Shown here one piece after another: positions 41,896 to 50,742 of a DNA stretch of 64,000 nt (the first letter of the stretch is position 1; the number at the start of each line of letters is the position of its first letter). A model generated the notes under the pieces. The model was not told the DNA's origin. It saw nothing but the letters and a program-made list of their open reading frames with translations, and ran no database searches. The DNA is from Arthrobacter sp. cf158 (GTDB taxonomy: Bacteria; Actinomycetota; Actinomycetes; Actinomycetales; Micrococcaceae). The position numbers were made by a program, and so were the translations under genes. The stretch spans positions 33,758 through 97,757 of the forward strand of contig NZ_FNNR01000015.1 in assembly GCF_900106835.1 (NCBI RefSeq), written 5' to 3'.

Positions 41896-42552
41896 CTACA
41901 TCCGGCTGGCGTCGTAGTACTCGTCAATCCCTTCCAGACCTGGAAGGTGCGGCGAGAGCTGGGGCAGTTCCGCCACCGAGCCGATGCCCATCCGTTCCAG
42001 GAAATAGGAGGTTGTCCGGTACAGGACCGCCCCCGATTCAGGATCGTTTCCGGAGTCCTCAATCAAACCCCTTTGGGTCAGAGTCCGGACCACGGAATCA
42101 ACGTTTACGCCGCGAATGGCGGAAACCCGGGCCCTGGAGACCGGCTGCCGGTAAGCAATGACTGCCAGTGTTTCAAGCGCCGCCTGAGTAAGCCTGGTGG
42201 TCTGCCCTTCGAGAACGAACCTGCCCACGATGTCGGCAAAGTCCGACCGTGAATAAATCCGCCACCCGCCGGCAACGTTCCGCAATTCAAAACCCCGGGG
42301 TTCGGTGCTGGCAACGGCAAAGCCGACAGCATCCACGTCCGGGGCTTTAACAGTATAGCCGCTATACTCCCGCTGCAGGTCATCCAACAAATCCTCGACG
42401 ACGGCGACCGTCACGTTGAGACCCGCGGCCAGCTCTTCTGAGGTAGCGGGCTGGTCAATGACCATGAGTACCGCCTCAAGCGCTGCGCGTGCGCCTCCGG
42501 GCAGCGCTTCGAGTTCCGCCAGGCCATCCGCTGCCGTTTCCTGTTCACTCAC
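41896..42552 (-). CDS. scpB: Segregation and condensation protein B (ScpB)
   Basis: Winged-helix partner of ScpA and Smc in the bacterial condensin complex. The 218 residues include LEAVLMVIDQPATSEELA at the first winged helix and TQAALETLAVIAYRQPVSRARVSAIRG at the second, both family signatures. GTG 42552 gives an 8-base overlap with scpA; ATG 42600 would overlap more. Short acidic N-terminus. Confidence 0.93.
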   Translation of the reverse strand: MSEQETAADGLAELEALPGGARAALEAVLMVIDQPATSEELAAGLNVTVAVVEDLLDDLQREYSGYTVKAPDVDAVGFAVASTEPRGFELRNVAGGWRIYSRSDFADIVGRFVLEGQTTRLTQAALETLAVIAYRQPVSRARVSAIRGVNVDSVVRTLTQRGLIEDSGNDPESGAVLYRTTSYFLERMGIGSVAELPQLSPHLPGLEGIDEYYDASRM

Positions 42553-43480
42553 TGACGTTTTCCCCGCTTCCGGTTCCGTGCGATTCGGCGCCTGCTTCAT
42601 ATTCCTCGCTCAGGCTGGAACTATCCCACCCAGCGTCCTCGCCCGTCCAACGAACCGTGAGTAGCGCCAGTGGTTCGGGCTGCTCGAAAGCAACAACACG
42701 GTCGCGGAACATCTCCAGCAACGCCAGGAAGCGTGCCACTACCACCAGGGTGGTCTCGGCATCTGCGATCAAGGTTTGGAACGACAGCGGCGCACCGAGC
42801 TTCAAGCGGTAGCCCATGATCTCGGCCTGTTCCTTGACGCTGACCGGCGGCGCGTGGAGATGGTCCAAGCCGACTTCCGCGGGTGCCGTGTCCTTGGGTT
42901 TGAGTGCTTTGGCCGCAAGCTCCGCAAATTGCCCGGGAGTGTGCCGCCAGACGAGTTCGGGAAGCAGCGCCGCGAAATGCTCCTCCAGCGCAACCTGCCG
43001 GGGGTACCGGCGCGCTTCCTGCTCCAGGGTTTCGCCCATGATGCCGGCCACCTGCTTAAAAGCCTTGTATTGCAGGAGCCGCGCGAAGAGCAGGTCCCTG
43101 GCCTCCAGGAGGGCAATGTCCTCGGCGTCCTCCACCTCACCTGCAGGAAGGAGGCGGGCAGCCTTAAGATCCAGTAGGGTCGCAGCGATCACCAGGAATT
43201 CGCTGGCTTCATCCAACGCCCAGTCCTCCCCCAATTTCTGGAGGCCCCGGATGTACTTGATGAACTCGTCGGTGACCGTGGCAAGGGCTACCTCCGTGAT
43301 GTCCAGCTTGTGCTTGGAAATGAGGCCGAGCAGGAGATCGAAAGGGCCTGTGAAGTTTGCCAGGCGAACTTCGAAGCCGGCCTTACGGCTTTCGGAGGTA
43401 CCGGCGTCGGGCGTTACCGCTGGTCCGGCCGCGTCCGCCGGTGCGGGCGTCTCCGCCGTCGGGGCAAGTGACGGTGCCAC
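42545..43480 (-). CDS. scpA: Segregation and condensation protein A (ScpA kleisin)
   Basis: Kleisin subunit of Smc-ScpAB, 311 residues: FEVRLANFTGPFDLLLGLISKH (N-terminal Smc-binding region), EFLVIAATLLDLKAARLLP, and a C-terminal winged helix. A 35-residue Ala/Pro-rich leader precedes the conserved start. GTG start, six bases after the parA stop. The C-terminus is acidic. Confidence 0.94.
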   Translation of the reverse strand: MAPSLAPTAETPAPADAAGPAVTPDAGTSESRKAGFEVRLANFTGPFDLLLGLISKHKLDITEVALATVTDEFIKYIRGLQKLGEDWALDEASEFLVIAATLLDLKAARLLPAGEVEDAEDIALLEARDLLFARLLQYKAFKQVAGIMGETLEQEARRYPRQVALEEHFAALLPELVWRHTPGQFAELAAKALKPKDTAPAEVGLDHLHAPPVSVKEQAEIMGYRLKLGAPLSFQTLIADAETTLVVVARFLALLEMFRDRVVAFEQPEPLALLTVRWTGEDAGWDSSSLSEEYEAGAESHGTGSGENVSE

Positions 43481-43486
43481 CGTCCG

Positions 43487-44386
43487 CTACGGCGCGCCGC
43501 CGCGCGAGATCAGTTCCTTGGCAAGGCGGCGGTAGGCGTCGGCACCAATGTGGTTGCCGGCGTAGCTGGTAATCGGCTCGGCGGCGACTGTGGCGTCAGC
43601 GAACTTGATGGAACGCTTGATAACGGTCTCGAACACTTTGTCGCCGAAGGCCTCCACCAGGCGCGAAATGACTTCGCGGCTGTGCAGGGTGCGGGCATCG
43701 TACATAGTGGCCAGGACACCGTCCACCTGCAGGCGCGGATTGAGGCGGTCCTGCACTTTCTCGATGGTTTCCACCAGGAGTGCGACGGCACGGAGTGCAA
43801 AGAACTCGCAGATCAACGGGATGATGACGCCATGGGCAGCGGTGAGGGCATTGACTGTCAGGAGGCCCAAGGACGGCTGGCAGTCGATCAGGACGACGTC
43901 GTAGTCGTCTTCGACGCTCTTCAGCGCGCGGTCCAGGACCTGTTCACGTGCTACCTCGTTGACGAGCTGCACTTCGGCAGCAGAGAGGTCAATGTTGGCG
44001 GGAAGGAGGTCCACGCCGTCCACACCGGTCTGCTGAATGGCGTCGCGGATGTCCACCTTGCGATCCATCAGGACGTTGTAAACCGTGAGGTCGAGCTCGT
44101 GCGGGTTGGCGCCCAGGCCAGCGGACAGCGCACCCTGGGGATCAAAGTCCACCAACAGGACACGCCGGCCGTATTCAGCCAGCGCAGCCGCGAGGTTAAT
44201 GGTGGACGTGGTCTTACCCACCCCGCCCTTTTGATTGACCATGGCAATGACCCTGGCCGGACCATGGGAGGCAAGAGGAGCGGGTTCCGGGAATTCGCGG
44301 TGAGGACGGCCCGTGGGCCCCATGATGGCGTCTTCCAGATCGAGCTCGGTGCCTTCCAGCGTTGCTGAACCCCGTTCGATGCTCAC
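43487..44386 (-). CDS. parA: ParA-family ATPase upstream of scpAB
   Basis: Chromosome-partitioning type ATPase, 299 residues, with deviant Walker A NQKGGVGKTTS, DFDPQGALSAGLG and VVLIDCQPSLGL. GTG 44386 is chosen as the usual family start; the frame is open 23 codons further. The fixed actinobacterial order ParA-ScpA-ScpB-RluB (Rv1708-Rv1711) identifies this ParA as the condensin-linked one rather than the origin ParA. The 254 bp upstream to dctA hold the dctA terminator and presumably the parA promoter. Confidence 0.93.
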   Translation of the reverse strand: MSIERGSATLEGTELDLEDAIMGPTGRPHREFPEPAPLASHGPARVIAMVNQKGGVGKTTSTINLAAALAEYGRRVLLVDFDPQGALSAGLGANPHELDLTVYNVLMDRKVDIRDAIQQTGVDGVDLLPANIDLSAAEVQLVNEVAREQVLDRALKSVEDDYDVVLIDCQPSLGLLTVNALTAAHGVIIPLICEFFALRAVALLVETIEKVQDRLNPRLQVDGVLATMYDARTLHSREVISRLVEAFGDKVFETVIKRSIKFADATVAAEPITSYAGNHIGADAYRRLAKELISRGGAP

Positions 44387-44575
44387 GTATCTAACCACTC
44401 TTTCGACGACGATCTTCCCTGCCACTGAGCCCCTGGCTACAGCGCTGCTACCCACCTAGGCTACAGCGCCCGACACGGTTATTCGGGGAACTTGACATTG
44501 CTCCGCAGTTGAGCCTTGACCCTCTAGTTGAGGTCGAAGGTTGATCACTTGTTCCTGTTCCGGTGCGCGAAATGT

Positions 44576-44610
44576 CGATGGACGGCACCCCCGCGGGGTG
44601 CCGTCCATCG
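44576..44610 (-). terminator. Terminator after dctA
   Basis: Sixteen-base perfect stem CGATGGACGGCACCCC (44576-44591) and complement (44595-44610), loop CGC, 30 bases past the dctA stop. Only a short T-rich stretch follows on the minus strand. Confidence 0.75.
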
Positions 44611-44640
44611 ACTCATCCGTTCTGCGAGCGCCTGTCCTTG

Positions 44641-45987
44641 CTAGACAGCTGCCTTCTCGCGGGTGTCGGCCTCAGGAGCAGCCTCTTCTTCGCCACCGTG
44701 GGCGATCATGGTCTGCTCATCGAAGGGCTCGCTGCCTGAGAGGACTCGCTCCACCTGGCCATTGTCGATTTCCTTGACCCAAGTACCGATCAGCACAGTT
44801 GCCACGGCGTTGCCGGTGAAGTTCGTCAGAGCACGGGCCTCGGACATGAAGCGATCGATTCCGACGATCATGCCCACGCCGCCCAGGAGCTCCGGCTTGT
44901 GTGCCTGGAGACCCGCGGCCAGGGTTGCGAGCCCGGCACCAGTGACGCCTGCAGCACCCTTGGAAGCAATGATCATGAAGACCAGGAGGGAGATCTGGGC
45001 GCCGAGGTCCAGCGGGGTGCCCATGGCGTTGGCGACGAACAAGGAGGCCATGGTCAGGTAGATTGCCGTGCCATCAAGGTTGAAGGAGTAACCCGTGGGG
45101 ACCGTTACACCGACCACCGGCTTGGAGACACCCAGGTGCTCCATCTTGGCGATCAGTCGGGGCAATGCAGCCTCGGAGGACGAGGTGGAGAAGATCAAAA
45201 GGTACTCGCGGGCCAGATACTTCATGAGCTTGAAGATGTTGACGCCGGCCACTGCGCGGAGCAGCGTTCCGAGGATGACCACAATGAACAATGCGCAGGT
45301 GATGTAGAAGGCCACCATGAGGGTGAACATGCTGAGGATCGCCTGGGCGCCGGTTGCACCAACGACGGCGGCGATGGCGCCGAACGCGCCCACCGGGGCC
45401 AGCCACATGATCATGATGAGGATGCGGAAAACGAGTCGCTGCCCGTGTCCGATGGCTCCGAGGATCGGGGCTCCCTGCTTACCCATCTTCTGCAGGGCGA
45501 AACCGACCAGAATCGCGGCAAGAAGAGTGGGAAGGACTGGAATGTCACCGGGAATGATGCCCAGGAGGAAGTCCACTGTGCTGTTCGTGTCAGCCTTCTT
45601 GGTGGGATCGTACGGGGTCAGCTTGAGGCCTTCACCCGGGTGGATGAGGTTGCCCACTACGAGGCCGATCGCCAGCGCGAAAGTTGACATGGCCACGAAG
45701 TAGCCCAGGGCGAGCCCGCCCACTTTGCCAACAGTGGCAGCCTTCGCGATGGACCCGATACCCAGGACGATGGTGCAGAAGATAACCGGAGCAATCATCA
45801 TCTTGATGAGCTTGATGAAGCCGTCACCGAGAGGCTTGAGGGACTTTCCAACTTCCGGGAACACCAGGCCGACGACCGCGCCGAGCACGACGGCCAGGAT
45901 GACCGCGATGTACAGGTAGTGCGACTTGTCGAGCCCCTTGCGTCCAGCTTTGGCAGCAACTGCCGACTCTCCTCGTTGAGAGGTCAT
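44641..45987 (-). CDS. dctA: C4-dicarboxylate symporter DctA
   Basis: Na+/H+-coupled uptake of succinate, fumarate and malate. The 448-residue DAACS-family protein has the serine-rich loop FSTSSSEAALPRL and the GYSFNLDGTAIY substrate motif, with eight transmembrane segments plus re-entrant loops. ATG 45987 follows AAAGGAG. Divergent from a two-component system of the CitA/DcuS class, which is the usual regulator of such transporters. CRP-like palindromes lie between the two. Confidence 0.95.
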   Translation of the reverse strand: MTSQRGESAVAAKAGRKGLDKSHYLYIAVILAVVLGAVVGLVFPEVGKSLKPLGDGFIKLIKMMIAPVIFCTIVLGIGSIAKAATVGKVGGLALGYFVAMSTFALAIGLVVGNLIHPGEGLKLTPYDPTKKADTNSTVDFLLGIIPGDIPVLPTLLAAILVGFALQKMGKQGAPILGAIGHGQRLVFRILIMIMWLAPVGAFGAIAAVVGATGAQAILSMFTLMVAFYITCALFIVVILGTLLRAVAGVNIFKLMKYLAREYLLIFSTSSSEAALPRLIAKMEHLGVSKPVVGVTVPTGYSFNLDGTAIYLTMASLFVANAMGTPLDLGAQISLLVFMIIASKGAAGVTGAGLATLAAGLQAHKPELLGGVGMIVGIDRFMSEARALTNFTGNAVATVLIGTWVKEIDNGQVERVLSGSEPFDEQTMIAHGGEEEAAPEADTREKAAV

Positions 45988-46054
45988 GGGATTCTCCTTT
46001 GGATACTGTGTAAGGCGCTGCGGTCCTGCACTGATGTCCAATCCGCTGCCCTTG

Positions 46055-46095
46055 TGTGATATCCATCATTGAGCCGCTGGTGACACACATCACCA
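46055..46095. promoter_or_regulatory. Two CRP/GlxR-like sites between dctA and the sensor kinase gene
   Basis: TGGTGACACACATCACCA (46078-46095) is a perfect six-base inverted repeat with a six-base spacer. TGTGA-N6-TCATT (46055-46070) is a near match just to the left. Both follow the TGTGA-N6-TCACA design of CRP/GlxR, suggesting carbon-catabolite control of dctA and the sensor operon. Confidence 0.65.
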
Positions 46096-46124
46096 TTGCG
46101 GTCATATTGGTCATGGAGGCCCAC

Positions 46125-47771
46125 GTGTTTCACAGCTGGAGCATCGCCCGCCGTTTGTTTGTGGCGAATCTGTTGTTCGTCCTGGTGCTGACCGCCGTCT
46201 TCGGGACGTTTTCCGTGGTGGAAGCCAGGGACCGGGCCTACGACGAGGCGGGCGGCCGGATGCTCGCGATTGCCACCTCGTTGGCAGACAGCCCCTTGGT
46301 CCTGGAAGCGGCTACAGCAGCGGACCCTTCGGCGGTCCTTCAGCCCTATGCGCTGGAGGTGATGGACGACGCCGACGCCGATTTCATCACCATCATGGCC
46401 CCCGACCGGACCCGCTGGACGCACCCCCGGGCCGAAGAGCTGGGCAAGCCCTACATCGGAACCATCGAGCCAGCCTTGCGGGGTGAAACCTTCACCGAGG
46501 TCACGGCAGGCACTCTGGGCCCTTCGGTGCGCACCATTGCACCCGTGATGGATGCCGGCGGAGGCGTCAAGGCCCTGGTAGCTGCCGGCGTGACGGTGCG
46601 CACTGTGGACACGGACGTCGCCGAGAGGCTGGGGGTGATTGGCGTCATCGCCTTGGTGGTGTTGTTCTTTGGCTCCGTTGCCTCATGGCTTCTGGGCCGA
46701 TACCTTCGATCGGTCACGCGCGGATGGGGTCCTGAGCAGCTGGCGCAGTTGTTCGCGTACTACGAGTCCGTCCTTCACTCGGTCCGCGAAGGCGTGATCC
46801 TGATCGACACCCATGGCAAGGCTGTGATGTACAACGACCAAGCCGCAGAGCTGTTGGGGCTGGCTCCCTCCGACGCCGACCGGTCACCTGACGCAGCACC
46901 GAAACTGGCCGAGCTCCCCTTTGATGGAAGCCTGCGAGCGCTGTTCGAGTCCGGTCGTCCCGCCCACGATGAAATCCACCTGACGGGTTCAAGGATTTTG
47001 GTGGTCAACCAGGCCCCCGCCGTGGGTCCGGTGCCTGAACGCAGCCGGCAGAAACCTGCCATCTACGGCACGGTGGCCACCCTCAGGGACTGCACGGAAA
47101 TTGAATCGCTGGGCACGGAACTCCAAACAATGAAGACCCTTTCTGACGCCCTGCGCGCACAGACCCATGAACACGCCAACCGACTGCATATGATCGTCTC
47201 CTTGCTGGAGCTGGGTCGAACTCCGCAGGCCCTGGATTTTGCTACCAAGGACCTTGAGTTGAGCCAGCAACTGACCGATGACATGGTGGCTTCGGTGGAC
47301 GAACCGGTGATGAGTGCCTTGGTGATGGGCAAGGCCGCGGAGGCCCACGAGCGTGGAGTGGAACTGGAGGTCCGGACGTCGGGCAGTGCCGGAGTCCGCG
47401 GCCTGGAGATCCAGGACCTGGTGACCATTCTGGGGAACCTGCTGGACAACGCGATAGATGCCGCCGCTGCCGGCGACTTCCCGCGGAAGGTGGAGTTGGA
47501 CGTGGATGCCGGGGCCGCCGCCGTCGAATTCACCGTGCGTGACTCTGGCATGGGCATAAATCCGGATTCCATCGACGATGTCCTGCAGTACGGATTCAGT
47601 ACCAAATCCTCCGAGGGAGATCCGCGTGGCAGCCATGGCAGGGGTGTCGGGCTCGCATTGGTGCGCCAGGCCGTGGACCGGCTCAACGGTACGATGACCA
47701 TCAGCAATCCCGGCGGAGCACAGTTCAATGTTGTGCTGCCTGCGCCGGCTCCCGAGGAAGAGAAGGCATGA
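46125..47771 (+). CDS. CitA/DcuS-type sensor histidine kinase
   Basis: Membrane sensor for C4-dicarboxylates or citrate. The 548 residues comprise transmembrane segment 1 (about 10-30), an extracytoplasmic PAS/Cache-like domain to about 165, transmembrane segment 2 (about 175-195), a cytoplasmic PAS domain, the phosphoacceptor helix THEHANRLHMIVSLLELG (His348) and an HATPase domain with NLLDNAIDAA, DSGMGI and GRGVGLALV. Start at GTG 46125, five bases after GGAGG. Coupled to the response regulator by an ATGA overlap. Ligand inferred from dctA next door. Confidence 0.9.
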   Translation: MFHSWSIARRLFVANLLFVLVLTAVFGTFSVVEARDRAYDEAGGRMLAIATSLADSPLVLEAATAADPSAVLQPYALEVMDDADADFITIMAPDRTRWTHPRAEELGKPYIGTIEPALRGETFTEVTAGTLGPSVRTIAPVMDAGGGVKALVAAGVTVRTVDTDVAERLGVIGVIALVVLFFGSVASWLLGRYLRSVTRGWGPEQLAQLFAYYESVLHSVREGVILIDTHGKAVMYNDQAAELLGLAPSDADRSPDAAPKLAELPFDGSLRALFESGRPAHDEIHLTGSRILVVNQAPAVGPVPERSRQKPAIYGTVATLRDCTEIESLGTELQTMKTLSDALRAQTHEHANRLHMIVSLLELGRTPQALDFATKDLELSQQLTDDMVASVDEPVMSALVMGKAAEAHERGVELEVRTSGSAGVRGLEIQDLVTILGNLLDNAIDAAAAGDFPRKVELDVDAGAAAVEFTVRDSGMGINPDSIDDVLQYGFSTKSSEGDPRGSHGRGVGLALVRQAVDRLNGTMTISNPGGAQFNVVLPAPAPEEEKA

Positions 47772-48481
47772 CAGAGATCCGCGTCCTGGTAGTGGAGGAC
47801 GAACCGATAGCCTCTGACGCCCACTCCATCTACATTGGCCGTTTGGACGGCTTCACTTTGGTTGGGACGGCGCCGGACGGGCAGTCTGCCCTGCGCATAC
47901 TCGGCGAATTTGCAGCATCGGGTTCGCCCGTGGACCTGGTCCTGTTGGACATGAACCTGCCGGATCTGCACGGCCTGGACGTCGCCCGCCGGATGCGTTC
48001 GGCCGGCGTTTTTGCCGACATCATCGCCATTACCGCCGTGCGGGAGTTAAACATTGTCCGCAGTGCCGTGTCCATCGGCGTGGTGCAGTACCTCATCAAG
48101 CCGTTTACCTACGCAACTTTCGCGGACAAACTCAGCAGCTACCGGACCTTCCGTGAGCAATTGGCGGGCTCGATGTCCGGGATTTCCAAAGCGGGGGCAT
48201 CGCAAAGCGACGTGGACCAGGCGTTTGCGAGCCTTCGCGCTCCTACGGAATTACCGCTGCCCAAGGGCTTGTCCGGATCCACTCTTGAATCTGTGAAGGA
48301 CCTGGTGCGGGCTGGGCACCAACCGGTGTCCGCCAGTGAAGTGATGGATGCACTGGGCATGTCCCGTGTCACGGCCCGCCGCTATCTGGAGTACTTGGCC
48401 GACGCCGGCACGGTCACCCGGGCACCTCGGTACGGTACCCCCGGGCGCCCCGAGAATGAGTACGGCTGGAATCACGCCTGA
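47768..48481 (+). CDS. CitB/DcuR-type response regulator
   Basis: A 237-residue regulator. The receiver domain has VEDEP, phosphoacceptor Asp61 in LLDMNLPD and the conserved Lys in YLIKPF. The C-terminal helix-turn-helix (VSASEVMDALGMSRVTARRYLEYLADAG) is the CitB type. Co-translated with the kinase. It probably activates dctA across the divergent promoter. Confidence 0.92.
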   Translation: MTEIRVLVVEDEPIASDAHSIYIGRLDGFTLVGTAPDGQSALRILGEFAASGSPVDLVLLDMNLPDLHGLDVARRMRSAGVFADIIAITAVRELNIVRSAVSIGVVQYLIKPFTYATFADKLSSYRTFREQLAGSMSGISKAGASQSDVDQAFASLRAPTELPLPKGLSGSTLESVKDLVRAGHQPVSASEVMDALGMSRVTARRYLEYLADAGTVTRAPRYGTPGRPENEYGWNHA

Positions 48482-48488
48482 GCGATCA

Positions 48489-48548
48489 TGTATACACAGA
48501 GGGGAAATTTAGTGGCCCTGATGACTATTTGAGAGTCCTGTGTATACA
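48489..48548. promoter_or_regulatory. Paired TGTATACA operators upstream of gntR-prp genes
   Basis: The palindrome TGTATACA occurs at 48489-48496 and 48541-48548, 52 bases apart (five helical turns), both extended by CA or CTG on one side. They flank the likely gntR promoter. This is the design expected for an autoregulating GntR/FCD repressor that can loop DNA. Confidence 0.75.
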
Positions 48549-48556
48549 CTGAGGGC

Positions 48557-49198
48557 ATGCGCGCCAGTGACAGGGCTTATGCCTCCCTTCGTGAAGACAT
48601 CATTGAATGGCGCCTTCGCCCGGGCACAGTCCTCGCCGAAGTGGAACAGTCCGAACGCCTTGGCGTGTCCCGCACGCCCGTCCGGGAGGCGCTGGGCCGG
48701 CTCACTGCAGAAGGATTGACGACGGCGGCAGGCGGCCGCGGCGTCGTCGTCACCGATATCTCGCTGGACACCATCGACGAGCTGTTCGAACTGCGCGAAA
48801 CCCTGGAGGTTCGGGCTGCCGCCTTGGCCGCTGAGCGCGGTGAGCCCGGCGTCTTCGGCAAGTTGCACGCCCAACTGCTGCGGGCCCCTGAACTGCTTAG
48901 CGACAGCGATCCCGCGCGGCACGAGTACTACGCCTTGGTGGGCCGCCTGGATGAGGCAATCGATGCCGCGATTTCCAATTCGTACCTGGCCAACGCCATG
49001 CGGAGCCTGCGCGTCCATTTGGTCCGCGTCCGGCGTCTCGCAGCCGACGACGCTGCCCGCCTCCACGCGGCCGCTGCCGAGCACGCGGCCATCGCCGAAG
49101 CCATCGCCGCCGGCAACCCGCGCCTGGCGGAAGCCGCCACCACTGTCCACCTGCATCGCAGCCTCACCCACGTCAAAGCCACCCACACGGCACGGTAG
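48557..49198 (+). CDS. GntR-family (FCD) regulator of the methylcitrate genes
   Basis: A 213-residue regulator with an N-terminal winged helix (SERLGVSRTPVREALGRLTAEGL) and an all-helical FCD ligand domain. Its stop is 23 bases before prpD, so it is the first gene of the prp operon. Probably senses methylcitrate or a related acid and represses the operon, by analogy to other prp regulators; not shown here. Confidence 0.9.
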   Translation: MRASDRAYASLREDIIEWRLRPGTVLAEVEQSERLGVSRTPVREALGRLTAEGLTTAAGGRGVVVTDISLDTIDELFELRETLEVRAAALAAERGEPGVFGKLHAQLLRAPELLSDSDPARHEYYALVGRLDEAIDAAISNSYLANAMRSLRVHLVRVRRLAADDAARLHAAAAEHAAIAEAIAAGNPRLAEAATTVHLHRSLTHVKATHTAR

Positions 49199-49221
49199 AA
49201 CGTCCCACCAGAAGGAGCACC

Positions 49222-50742
49222 ATGGTCAAGAACAACCACGTCCGCGTCTACAAGAGCGAAGAGAACCTGCCCCGTGAGGAGCAGTTGGCGCACAAGATCG
49301 CCGTGGTCGCCGCGGACCCCGTCGAGGTGACACCGGAGGTCACTGACATGGTGATTAACCGAATTATCGACAACGCCTCGGTGGCTATCGCCTCGTTGAA
49401 CCGGGCACCGATCGTCGCGGCCCGCGCGCAGGCCCTGACCCATTCCCCGTCTGCCAACGGCAAGGGCGCCCACGTTTTCGGCATCAGCGAGCAGGTCTCC
49501 CCCGAGTGGGCCGCCTGGGCCAACGGTGTGGCCGTGCGGGAACTCGATTACCACGACACCTTCCTGGCCGCGGATTACTCCCACCCTGGAGATAACATCC
49601 CGCCGATCCTGGCCGTCGCCCAGCACGTGGGCTCCAACGGCGCCGACCTTGTCCGTGCCATCGCCACCGGCTACGAGATCCAGGTGAACCTGGTCAAGGC
49701 CATCTGCCTGCACAAGCACAAGATTGACCATGTGGCCCACCTCGGCCCCTCCGCCGCCGCAGGCATCGGGACATTGTTGGGACTGGATGTTGAGACGATC
49801 TTCCAGTCCGTGGGCCAGGCCTTGCACACCACCACCGCTACCCGGCAGTCCCGCAAGGGCGAGATCTCCACCTGGAAGGCGCACGCTCCGGCGTTCGCGG
49901 GCAAGATGGCCGTCGAGGCGGTGGACCGCTCCATGCGCGGACAGACCTCCCCCGTGCCGATCTATGAAGGCGAAGACGGCGTGATCGCCTGGATGCTGGA
50001 CGGCCCGGACGCCTCCTATGAGGTTCCGTTGCCGCTGCCAGGGGAGGCCAAGCGCGCCATCCTGGACACCTACACCAAGGAACACTCCGCCGAATACCAG
50101 GCCCAGGCGTGGATCGACCTCGCCCGCAAGCTCAACCGCGAACATCCCGAAACCACCGATCCGGCCAACGTGGAATCCGTGCTGATCAAAACCAGCCACC
50201 ACACCCACTACGTGATCGGTTCCGGCGCGAACGATCCCCAGAAGTACTCTCCCACCGCGTCCCGCGAAACCCTGGACCACTCCATCCCGTACATCTTCAC
50301 CGTCGCCCTGCAGGACGGCGCCTGGCACCACGTGGACTCCTACGCCCCCGAACGCGCCGCCCGCCCGGACACCGTGGAACTCTGGCACAAGGTCACCACC
50401 GTCGAAGACCCGGAATGGACCCGCCGCTACCACTCCCTGGACATCGCGGAGAAGGCCTTCGGCGGTTCCGTGGAAATCACCCTCACGGATGGGTCTGTTG
50501 TCACGGACGAGATCGCCGTGGCCGACGCCCACCCGCTCGGCGCCCGGCCCTTCGCCCGCGAGCAGTACATCAACAAGTTCCGCACCCTCGCTGCCGGTCT
50601 CGTAGAGGAAGCCGAAATCGAAAGGTTCCTCGCCGCCGTCGAACGCGTCACCGAACTCGGCGAAGGCGAACTGGACCAACTGAACATCACCGCAGCACCC
50701 GGCGTGATCGACCTCAACAACGCACCCAAGGGACTGTTCTAA
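49222..50742 (+). CDS. prpD: 2-methylcitrate dehydratase PrpD
   Basis: MmgE/PrpD-family enzyme converting 2-methylcitrate to methylaconitate in propionate breakdown. The 506-residue protein includes ELDYHDTFLAADYSHPGDN near residues 105-125 and QSRKGEISTWKAHAPAFAGKMA. ATG start behind AAGGAGC. PrpB follows with no gap. The stretch 49.2-51.4 kb uses G/C-ending codons even more strongly than its surroundings. Confidence 0.95.
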   Translation: MVKNNHVRVYKSEENLPREEQLAHKIAVVAADPVEVTPEVTDMVINRIIDNASVAIASLNRAPIVAARAQALTHSPSANGKGAHVFGISEQVSPEWAAWANGVAVRELDYHDTFLAADYSHPGDNIPPILAVAQHVGSNGADLVRAIATGYEIQVNLVKAICLHKHKIDHVAHLGPSAAAGIGTLLGLDVETIFQSVGQALHTTTATRQSRKGEISTWKAHAPAFAGKMAVEAVDRSMRGQTSPVPIYEGEDGVIAWMLDGPDASYEVPLPLPGEAKRAILDTYTKEHSAEYQAQAWIDLARKLNREHPETTDPANVESVLIKTSHHTHYVIGSGANDPQKYSPTASRETLDHSIPYIFTVALQDGAWHHVDSYAPERAARPDTVELWHKVTTVEDPEWTRRYHSLDIAEKAFGGSVEITLTDGSVVTDEIAVADAHPLGARPFAREQYINKFRTLAAGLVEEAEIERFLAAVERVTELGEGELDQLNITAAPGVIDLNNAPKGLF

